A model generated the notes under the pieces. The model was not told the origin of the DNA, made no database searches, and was given only the letters and a program-made list of their open reading frames with translations. A stretch of 31,394 nucleotides of DNA from the NCBI GenBank assembly GCA_910579495.1, contig CAJTVD010000048.1, positions 1 through 31,394 of the forward strand. The letters are read 5' to 3'. Shown here in pieces: positions 1 through 5,463 of this stretch. The translations under genes and the position numbers were made by a program. Source of the stretch: an uncultured Lachnospiraceae bacterium (lineage in GTDB: Bacteria > Bacillota > Clostridia > Lachnospirales > Lachnospiraceae). Position 1 is the first letter of the stretch, and every line of letters starts with the position of its first letter.

Positions 1-239
1 ACACGGTAAAAAACCATGTAATTTCCACTGGTGAGAAATCGGTAGTCGCTTTCTATATCTGTCACAGAGGACAGCAGAGCGCCGATTTCTGAAAAATTTT
101 CCAGTTCATCAACAGTGTCCATGATTTTGTTTACGGTGTTTTCAGCAGCTTGCGGATTACATAATTCAAAGGTAATATACTCCCAGATTTCGTCCAGGTC
201 GTTCTGGGCTTCCGGGGAGTAGTGGATGTTATTCTTCAT
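1..239 (-). CDS. ParE/RelE-family toxin, C-terminus beyond window edge
   Basis: The first 79 residues of a ParE/RelE-type toxin are visible; the rest lies off the left edge. It opens with MKNNIHYSPEAQNDLDEIWE, the usual ParE pattern of a short beta strand followed by a helix carrying the DLxEIWxYI motif, and near the edge shows YRFLTSGNYMVFYRV, the family's conserved C-terminal strands. ParE toxins inhibit gyrase, while RelE toxins cut mRNA on the ribosome; the visible part does not decide between them. The ATG lies inside the end of the upstream antitoxin gene (11 bp overlap), the standard translationally coupled antitoxin-toxin order. The pair probably belongs to an integrated element, given the conjugation and integrase debris next to it. 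Confidence 0.88.
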   Translation of the reverse strand, partial: MKNNIHYSPEAQNDLDEIWEYITFELCNPQAAENTVNKIMDTVDELENFSEIGALLSSVTDIESDYRFLTSGNYMVFYR

Positions 240-489
240 TTGCCTTTGCCCGGAAATGTGCTCTCACATCCGAGGACGAAAGCCATCCCTTTTCCTCTCC
301 AGATTTTTTTCCTTTTGCAAGCTCGCCCATGAGCTTTAGGGTTGCCTGTGTTTTTTCATAGTCCTGTATGTCAATGATTGCATAGCGCCCGCGTCCGTTT
401 TTGGTGAGAAAGACCGGTGCGCCCACAGATACGTCACGGAGCACATCACTGTAATTCCTCAAATCAGAGATTGGTTTGATATTCGGCAT
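229..489 (-). CDS. Phd/YefM-family antitoxin
   Basis: An 86-residue Phd/YefM antitoxin. The N-terminal half (MPNIKPISDLRNYSDVLRDV, then VFLTKNGRGRYAIIDIQDYE) is the standard DNA-binding and dimerisation fold of the family. The acidic, Lys-rich tail (GKKSGEEKGWLSSSDVRAHF) is the part that normally wraps the toxin. The frame is open for 20 more codons upstream, but the start at 489 is preceded by a good AAAGGAGAA ribosome binding site, so that start is chosen. It overlaps the ParE/RelE toxin gene by 11 bp, giving a classic type II operon. By analogy with the family it should repress its own promoter through the N-terminal domain. Confidence 0.9.
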   Translation of the reverse strand: MPNIKPISDLRNYSDVLRDVSVGAPVFLTKNGRGRYAIIDIQDYEKTQATLKLMGELAKGKKSGEEKGWLSSSDVRAHFRAKANEE

Positions 490-565
490 AAACACATTCT
501 CCTTTCCTGCCCTTAGTATACCCTGATTTGATGTAAAATTCAACGGCATATTTTACAACGGTATT

Positions 566-1095
566 TTAGTGAGCGCCCCATATTGATTTCGAGAGGCTCC
601 CGGTCTTGAAGAGGACGAAGCACAGCAGCACCGTGTACCCCACACAGGTCCAGATGGCCCCCATCAGGCCGCCGCCCGCCGCGATACCCTGCACCAGCAC
701 GGCGTAGATTGCCATGCAGACCATAATCAGCATCCCCTGGAACCCCACGGCAAAAAGGGACTTGAAATAGTTGTGCCCCATGTGCCCGGCCTCCCGGTTG
801 GCGATGGTGGCGAAGGGGATGGGGGCAAGGCTGGTCATTAGTAGGGTAAGAACCCGGCGCCTTGCCATATCACTATGGCAAGTTTCCGAAAACTCCCCTC
901 CGAACCGGACTTACACCTCTCAATGTATCCGGCTCTCCAGATGTCAGTCTAATTTCCCGGCGTGTAACTTATCGTGACAGTCAATGGTGAGTTGCACAAA
1001 GAAGGATTGCAGGAATATCCCCAGCAGGGAGCCAAGCTCCATTGCCTCAAGCTGGGCCTGCATGTTCTCCAGGGCTTCCGGCGTGATTTTCTTTT
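566..1095 (-). pseudogene. VirB6/TrbL-like conjugal transfer membrane protein (CD1112 family), broken
   Basis: Two exon-like pieces of one conjugation gene. The upstream piece (about 1095-985) encodes KITPEALENMQAQLEAMELG followed by SLLGIFLQSFFVQLT. The downstream piece (about 842-566) encodes LMTSLAPIPFATIANREAGH and on to a natural C-terminus, KSIWGAH. Both match, from memory of the family, the VirB6/TrbL-like inner-membrane channel protein of Firmicutes integrative conjugative elements, in which about 15-20 residues normally join the two. They are separated here by a group II intron remnant. The gene is also cut at its 5' end near 1095, where an unrelated integrase fragment on the other strand begins. 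The apparent ATG at 868 lies in intron RNA and is not a real start. Confidence 0.8.
843..985 (-). mobile_element. 3' remnant of a group II intron (IEP tail, domain V, domain VI)
   Basis: Read on the minus strand, this stretch begins with TIDCHDKLHAGKLD and a stop, which resembles the HNH-type C-terminus of group II intron-encoded reverse transcriptases. A 34-nt domain V follows at 935-902: a 9-bp stem (GAGCCGGAT with GTCCGGTTC), a two-base AA bulge, a 5-bp stem and a GAGA tetraloop, starting with the catalytic AGC triad. After it comes a domain VI-like hairpin region ending in CTTACCCTAC at about 843, consistent with the AY 3' splice-site rule. Domains I-IV and nearly all of the intron-encoded protein are gone. 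The remnant could not splice itself because domain I is missing. Confidence 0.8.
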
Positions 1096-1096
1096 A

Positions 1097-1530
1097 TTTT
1101 TCTGTTACTTAAAGTGATTAAAAAGTATGAACTTTCCAGTAGGAAGTATAAGGAAATGAAATCTGTGGCAAATATGCTGTTGGATTATGCGGTAGAAAAA
1201 CGATTAGTTTCTACTAATGTATCAAGGTGTGTTCATGGAATATCCAGTAAAAAGTTTACTGAACCATAAAAAAAGAAGTAACAGAGCAAGTATATATTGA
1301 TGATGAAACGAAATTGCTTATTGAAGAAGCAGAGCGACACTACAAAAAAACTCATAATGTTGCTTGTTTAGTGATTTGCCTGAACTTCTCACTTGCTTTA
1401 AGAATTGGTGAACTCGTTTCTTTACGGACAAATGATTTTACGGATTCCTCTGTAAAAATAGACAGACAGGAAGTAAAAACCTATTATGTTGATGAAAATA
1501 ATATTGTCGTAGGAACGGGTATGAAATTTC
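1097..1530 (+). pseudogene. Tyrosine recombinase (phage/ICE integrase) fragment, frameshifted and truncated at both ends
   Basis: On the plus strand the frame reads LLKVIKKYELSSRKYKEMKS and continues through ANMLLDYAVEKRLVSTNVS to KKFTEP, where it meets a stop at 1267-1269. Continuing from there in another frame gives KKEVTEQVYIDDETKLLIEE and then VICLNFSLALRIGELVSLRT. The extra T in the string ccataaaaaaag around 1269 explains the shift. ALRIGELVSLR is the box around the first catalytic arginine of tyrosine recombinases. The His-x-x-Arg box and the catalytic tyrosine are absent: similarity ends near 1530, about 65 bp from the 3' end of a tRNA-Leu gene. It is non-functional, and is probably the relic of an element that used this tRNA as its attachment site. 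Confidence 0.82.
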
Positions 1531-1546
1531 TCGCCATACAAAAACA

Positions 1547-1583
1547 AAAATGGGGAAACCTCAATAAAATCAAGGTTTCCCAT
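1547..1583 (-). terminator. Rho-independent terminator of the tRNA-Leu gene
   Basis: On the minus strand, a 9-bp perfect stem (GGGAAACCT with AGGTTTCCC) with an 11-nt loop is followed by CATTTTTGTTTTTG. It starts about 12 nt after the tRNA 3' end. Confidence 0.85.
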
Positions 1584-1595
1584 ACTTTTAACCAA

Positions 1596-1679
1596 TGCGG
1601 AAGATGGGACTTGAACCCACACGACATTGCTGTCACAAGATCCTTAGTCTTGCTCGTCTGCCAGTTCCGACACTTCCGC
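1596..1679 (-). tRNA. tRNA-Leu, anticodon AAG
   Basis: An 84-nt class II tRNA. The acceptor stem is GCGGAAG pairing with CTTCCGC, with discriminator A and no encoded CCA. The D arm contains GGAACTGGCAGACGA. The anticodon stem CAAGA/TCTTG encloses the loop CTAAGGA, giving anticodon AAG with G37. The long variable arm is TGACAGCAATGTCG, with a GCAA loop. The T arm contains GGGTTCAAGTCCC. Leucine identity follows from the long variable arm, the discriminator A and the sequence similarity to bacterial tRNA-Leu. G36-G37 is the usual signature of CUN-reading tRNAs. An unmodified A34 is unusual in bacteria (see findings). The gene has its own promoter and terminator. Confidence 0.93.
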
Positions 1680-1700
1680 TTGACTCACGCCACAAACAGT

Positions 1701-1729
1701 ATATTACCATTTACCTGGCAATTAGTCAA
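1701..1729 (-). promoter_or_regulatory. Sigma-A-type promoter of tRNA-Leu
   Basis: TTGACT at 1724-1729 and TAATAT at 1701-1706 on the minus strand are separated by exactly 17 bp. The tRNA 5' end is about 22 bp downstream. Confidence 0.82.
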
Positions 1730-1747
1730 TACTTATTTTCAATTTTT

Positions 1748-2668
1748 TTATTTTTTTCTATCAATTCTTTCATTAGCTGCTTTCTTTAATTCCTCAAGGG
1801 CTTCCGAAAAACGTTTAGAGTACATTCCCGGATTTCCCTTAATGAGATTCCGCTGATAAAAATCCTTCAGCCTCCCAAACTGTCCCCTGCGTTCCTTCTC
1901 CACTGTATATTTGCCCCGCAATTCCGCAATTTCCTCCCTGATATCCTCCAGGAAATCAGAAGGGGTGAGCTTAATACGCTCCCTTAAAGAAGTAAACTTC
2001 CCTTCAATGTTTTCCATCAGTTCATCTATCCGCATACTGCCATTCTGCCGACGGGTTTCCAGCTCATCGTTAGCAACAGCAATGATTACGTCCAGGCGTT
2101 TCTGGATACGTTCCATTTCCGCCCTTGCCCGTTCCAGCCCCAGCAGTAAATCCCGCAAATCCAAAGCTGCCTTAAAGGAAAGGGTAAAGTCCACAATAAT
2201 ATAAACCGTAACCAGCACTGTGGCCACTGTGACCGCCTTATAGGGAATAATAAATATTACCCTCTCCACCGCCCTGTGAACCAGTTCTGTCATCAATATC
2301 GTCAAAAATCCCCAGGCAATGGTAGAGGACAGGCAGATATGCCCTTTGTAATTAAACCTCTGGCCCGAATAATCCCAGTACCTGACTTTAAACAGTGTTT
2401 CCATGGTAATGCCTGTCACCAGCTCCAGGGACGTAGCTCCCATACAGCCTGCAATATACGTCAGGAGGATATTATCCTGGAAGGGCATGGATACTACCAG
2501 CATCATAACAGCACCGCTTCCGTATATGGGAAGAAAAGGCCCCCGCATAAAGCCCCGGTTGACGAATTTCCTGCTTTTTATGGATACAAAGGAAGATTCA
2601 AAAACCCATCCGAAAAAACAGTAAAAATAAAAGAAAAACAGCCACTGTATTGCTGTATATTGGTACAT
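1748..2668 (-). CDS. CmpB-type putative ABC transporter permease (PF06541-like) with C-terminal coiled coil
   Basis: A 306-residue membrane protein. The N-terminal ~175 residues carry several hydrophobic segments (for example IQWLFFFYFYCFFGWVFES, VMMLVVSMPF, AVTVATVLVTVYIIVDFTLS) and the motif GFMRGPFLPIYGSGA, which with GWVFES and WDYSGQRFNYKGHICL is characteristic of the ABC_trans_CmpB (DUF1113) family. The C-terminal ~120 residues are highly charged and predicted to be coiled coil. The family is annotated as a type IV ABC-transporter permease but its role is not established. It follows the two CobW-like GTPase genes by 24 bp and is probably the last gene of their operon, which suggests a link to metal homeostasis. 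This link is inferred from position only. Confidence 0.85.
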   Translation of the reverse strand: MYQYTAIQWLFFFYFYCFFGWVFESSFVSIKSRKFVNRGFMRGPFLPIYGSGAVMMLVVSMPFQDNILLTYIAGCMGATSLELVTGITMETLFKVRYWDYSGQRFNYKGHICLSSTIAWGFLTILMTELVHRAVERVIFIIPYKAVTVATVLVTVYIIVDFTLSFKAALDLRDLLLGLERARAEMERIQKRLDVIIAVANDELETRRQNGSMRIDELMENIEGKFTSLRERIKLTPSDFLEDIREEIAELRGKYTVEKERRGQFGRLKDFYQRNLIKGNPGMYSKRFSEALEELKKAANERIDRKK

Positions 2669-2692
2669 TGCCGATATTATCTCCCTGTAAAC

Positions 2693-3622
2693 CTATACAA
2701 AGCTGATTACTTCCTCCTTGGGCGCTTTTGCCTGCTCTACACTGACAGCTTTCAGTACAGGGCCTTCCCCGTTGTAATCCGCAAAGTATTCTTTCACTAC
2801 TTTGGCAGTCACTTTTACCCACTGCTTGTCAGTGAGCCTGTCACTTTTGCCATATTCACAGGCAAAGCCCAAAAAAGCCATATCATCCGCGCAGCAGGTC
2901 ATTGCCATGCGCCCAGGCACGAAATATCCCCTGGGAAAATCTTCCGGCTTTAATACCATGGCTGTAAACTGCACTGTTTTCCCGATATAGCGCTCCAGAT
3001 TATCCAGGCTGTCCAGATACCAGATACCGTACCCCTGGTCATCCAGTGAGATTATGGGATCGTCCAGGCTGTAAGGCAGGTCTTCCTCAAAAATCTGGTT
3101 TACCTCCCCTTCCGAATCCTCAAAAACAATCTCTGCCTGTTGGTTGATGGCTTTTACATTCCGCTTGTAGCTGCTTAAATCCTCCACACCGTCACAGCGG
3201 TTAAAAATAATCAGCTCCGACTTGCGCAGCATTTCTGCAAGCAGGGACTTCATATTGGTAAAGTACATGGGAAAGGTGGATGCGTCAATTATAGTAATCT
3301 GCTGCTCCATCTCCCAATGGAAGGGCAGCTTCATGTTCTTGTAATTCCACATACCATTATATTCTATCACAATGCGCTCTGGCTTATACTTTTTTTCCAG
3401 TTCGATGAGATTAGAGGCGTTAAAGGCTTCCTCCTCCTCAATGGCCACCATTTCCGTGCGCGTCTTTTTCAAAAGAGCGTCCCCGTACTCTTCCTCCCCC
3501 TCTTCGCAGACAATCAAAAGGGTACTGCCCTTTATCTGAAAGTAAGGCTGCTCTAAGGTATAGCGTATAAACTCTGTCTTGCCGCTTTCCAGAAAACCAT
3601 TTATCATATAAACCGGTTTCAT
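2693..3622 (-). CDS. CobW/COG0523-like GTPase fused to a YcgQ-like (DUF1980/TIGR03943) domain
   Basis: A 309-residue protein. Residues 1-~190 are a CobW-type P-loop GTPase: Walker A GFLESGKTE at residues 9-17, a G4-like motif FNRCDG, and IIDAST as Walker B equivalent. The CxCC metal motif that follows switch I in most CobW proteins is absent. The last ~100 residues (IGKTVQFTAMVLKPEDFPRG, then RMAMTCCADDMAFLGFACEY and DKQWVKVTAKV) resemble the C-terminal domain of YcgQ-family proteins, including its CC pair. The frame extends 11 codons upstream, but the ATG at 3622 has an AGAAGGG site in front. It lies between a His-rich CobW GTPase and a CmpB-type membrane protein. A role in metal delivery or sensing is likely; zinc is the best guess. 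Confidence 0.85.
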   Translation of the reverse strand: MKPVYMINGFLESGKTEFIRYTLEQPYFQIKGSTLLIVCEEGEEEYGDALLKKTRTEMVAIEEEEAFNASNLIELEKKYKPERIVIEYNGMWNYKNMKLPFHWEMEQQITIIDASTFPMYFTNMKSLLAEMLRKSELIIFNRCDGVEDLSSYKRNVKAINQQAEIVFEDSEGEVNQIFEEDLPYSLDDPIISLDDQGYGIWYLDSLDNLERYIGKTVQFTAMVLKPEDFPRGYFVPGRMAMTCCADDMAFLGFACEYGKSDRLTDKQWVKVTAKVVKEYFADYNGEGPVLKAVSVEQAKAPKEEVISFV

Positions 3623-3700
3623 TTTTACCCTTCTTTCCTGGGGACTGCCGGACATGGCATTATATCCGGCGTCCTCAAAGCTGTATCCATTTTACAGCTT

Positions 3701-4825
3701 TTATTTTGCAAAAAGTTTTTTCAGGTTATCTTCTTTGAGCTTTGAGCCGATCACGCAGAATTTTCCTGTCACGTCCGGCTTGCCGTCCCGTACATTGCTC
3801 TCATCCGGCACGTAATCAAAGTACACCCATCCCCCTTCCGCACCGGGTACCATGCCTTTTGCCCTGAGTACAAAGCCGTATTCGCTTTCATTTTCCAGTT
3901 CCTCCAGGATATGGGAAATCTCTTCCTTGCTATATGCCTCAGGGGTTTCCATGCCCCAGCTTGTAAAGACCTCCTCCGCATGGTGATGGCCATGCCCATG
4001 GCAGCCACAGGTACAGTCCGGCCCATGGCCATGCCCGTTGCCTTCATGGTGATGGCCGTGCCCATGCTCCCCGCCTTCATGGTGATGGCCATGCCCATGC
4101 TCCCCGCCTTCATGATGATGGCTATGGCCGCTTTCCCCGTGGCAATGCTCCCCATCCCCGTGGTGGTGATGCCCCTCTTCCGGATCCCTGCCTGCTTTCA
4201 GTTCCGCCATCATTTCCGCTTCCAGATCCTTCGCCCCCTCTATGGTGGCAAGGATATCTTTTCCATCCACCTCTTCCCAGGGCGTTGTGATAATGGCAGC
4301 CCTGGGATTGTGTTCCCGGATAAGCTCTATGCATTTATTTAATTTATCCACGGATATCTTTCCTGTCCTGCTTAAAACAATGGTTCCCGCATGGGCAATC
4401 TGATTAATAAAAAACTCGCCAAAATTTTTAATGTACATTTTACATTTGGAGGCATCCACCACGGCCACGGCGCTATTTAAGCTTACCTCACTGGTATCGA
4501 CCACATCCTGCACTGCTTTCATCACATCGGAAAGCTTTCCCACCCCTGAAGGCTCTATCAATATCCGCTCCGGCTGGTAGGTATGCATAACTTCCTTCAG
4601 GGAAGTCCCAAAATCACCCACCAGGGAACAGCAGATACAGCCGGAATTCATCTCTTTGATTTCAATTCCGGCCTCCTTCAGGAAACCGCCGTCAATACCG
4701 ATTTCCCCAAACTCATTTTCAATCAGCACTACTTTGGTATCCCCCAGTGCCTCTGCAAGCAGTTTCTTTATCAGGGTAGTCTTCCCGGCGCCCAGAAATC
4801 CGGATACAATGTCAATCTTCGTCAT
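3701..4825 (-). CDS. COG0523/CobW-family GTP-binding metallochaperone with His-rich linker
   Basis: A 374-residue GTPase of the CobW/YeiR/ZNG1 group, which uses GTP hydrolysis to hand metal (typically zinc) to client proteins. Walker A is GFLGAGKTT at residues 9-17, and the metal-binding CxCC motif is GCICC at 62-66. EPSGVGK and VVDASK mark the rest of the G domain. Residues ~217-285 are extremely His/Gly rich, including near-identical EGGEHGHGHHH repeats and a CTCGCHGHGHHH patch, an obvious metal-binding region. The C-terminal ~80 residues match the CobW C-terminal domain (GFVLRAKGMV, GGWVYFDYVP). It is the first gene of a three-gene operon with a strong promoter directly upstream. No Zur-type palindrome was recognised by eye. 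Confidence 0.92.
   Translation of the reverse strand: MTKIDIVSGFLGAGKTTLIKKLLAEALGDTKVVLIENEFGEIGIDGGFLKEAGIEIKEMNSGCICCSLVGDFGTSLKEVMHTYQPERILIEPSGVGKLSDVMKAVQDVVDTSEVSLNSAVAVVDASKCKMYIKNFGEFFINQIAHAGTIVLSRTGKISVDKLNKCIELIREHNPRAAIITTPWEEVDGKDILATIEGAKDLEAEMMAELKAGRDPEEGHHHHGDGEHCHGESGHSHHHEGGEHGHGHHHEGGEHGHGHHHEGNGHGHGPDCTCGCHGHGHHHAEEVFTSWGMETPEAYSKEEISHILEELENESEYGFVLRAKGMVPGAEGGWVYFDYVPDESNVRDGKPDVTGKFCVIGSKLKEDNLKKLFAK
4040..4138 (-). repeat. Three tandem 33-bp coding repeats in the His-rich linker
   Basis: Units at 4040-4072, 4073-4105 and 4106-4138. The first two differ at one position and the third is more diverged. Each encodes an 11-residue EGGEHGHGHHH-like unit, so copy-number variation would change metal-binding capacity without shifting the frame. 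Confidence 0.9.
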
Positions 4826-4885
4826 CTTAATTCCTTCTTTCTACAACATTCACGCACCACCTTACGGCGCATAGATTCATTTAAT

Positions 4886-4914
4886 ATTATAGTAATTCCT
4901 GCCGGATAAGTCAA
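4886..4914 (-). promoter_or_regulatory. Strong sigma-A promoter of the CobW operon
   Basis: TTGACT at 4909-4914, a 17-bp spacer, and a perfect TATAAT at 4886-4891 on the minus strand. The -35 box overlaps the stop of the upstream ArsC-like gene. The start codon at 4825 is about 55 bp downstream of the expected transcription start. Confidence 0.85.
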
Positions 4915-5264
4915 ATATGCGCTTTCCAGCTTTCTTCTTTAAAACCGGGGCAGGCGTAGTCCTGGGTGACAAACAGGGGGCGCTTTACCAGCATCCCGTC
5001 TGTGGCAAGGAGCTCTAGCTGCTCTTCCTCTGTCATATCCGCCAGTTTATCTTTTAGCTGCAATTCCTTATACAGGTTTCCACTGGTATTGAAAAAACGT
5101 TTTAAAGGCAGGCCGCTTTGGGCGTGCCATCTGCGCAGCTCCTCTACAGTAGGGTTCTGCTCTTTGATGGGGCGCTCCTGGTACTCCACCTGGTTTTCCT
5201 CCAGCCACTTTAAAGCTTTCTGGCAGGTACTGCATTTTTTGTATACAAGTACTAATGGTTTCAT
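4911..5264 (-). CDS. ArsC/Spx/MgsR-family thioredoxin-fold protein
   Basis: A 117-residue protein of the arsenate reductase-like (ArsC/YffB/Spx) family. The N-terminus MKPLVLVYKKCSTCQKALKW carries the CxxC at residues 10-13 that family members use as a redox switch or active site. PIKEQNPTVEELRRW and LVKRPLFV (the conserved cis-proline region) complete the fold. The frame extends 18 codons upstream, but the ATG at 5264 follows a GGAAGGGAG site and aligns with the family start. Whether it is a reductase or a Spx-like RNA polymerase adaptor cannot be told from sequence alone; the RPL motif and lack of further Cys favour the YffB/YusI-like subgroup. It has its own promoter. Confidence 0.85.
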   Translation of the reverse strand: MKPLVLVYKKCSTCQKALKWLEENQVEYQERPIKEQNPTVEELRRWHAQSGLPLKRFFNTSGNLYKELQLKDKLADMTEEEQLELLATDGMLVKRPLFVTQDYACPGFKEESWKAHI

Positions 5265-5340
5265 TTTTCTCCCTTCCATACATATGGCGCTGAAAGGATA
5301 TAAAATAACTTCTCTCACCGTCTTTTTCTATAACGCCCAC

Positions 5341-5369
5341 ATTATAACAAAATCATATGACAGTGTAAA
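5341..5369 (-). promoter_or_regulatory. Sigma-A promoter of the ArsC/Spx-family gene
   Basis: TTTACA at 5364-5369, a 17-bp spacer and TATAAT at 5341-5346 on the minus strand, about 77 bp before the start codon. It lies in the 200-bp gap after the helicase gene, so the small gene need not depend on read-through. Confidence 0.85.
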
Positions 5370-5463
5370 GCCTGTCATTCCCGCAGAATGCATTTTTCCT
5401 TTATCCGGCCGGGCACAGCCTCCCGCAATCCCTGCCTTTTTCTCCTATGTTTCTTATTCCTTC

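Noticed and set aside
566..868. Intact 100-residue protein starting MARRRVLTLL
   Set aside because: The first nine codons are group II intron sequence; the rest is a C-terminal fragment of a larger conjugation protein.
1314..1856. Single 180-codon plus-strand ORF starting in the integrase fragment
   Set aside because: Only the first ~70 codons are integrase-like; the rest runs antisense through the terminator, tRNA-Leu and its promoter.
2276..2953. Plus-strand open frame of ~225 codons
   Set aside because: Antisense to the CmpB-like and CobW-like genes, with no recognisable motif.
3969..4160. Regular short repeats resembling a CRISPR array
   Set aside because: They are in-frame codons of a His-rich linker with no unique spacers. 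No CRISPR array or cas gene was seen in the window.
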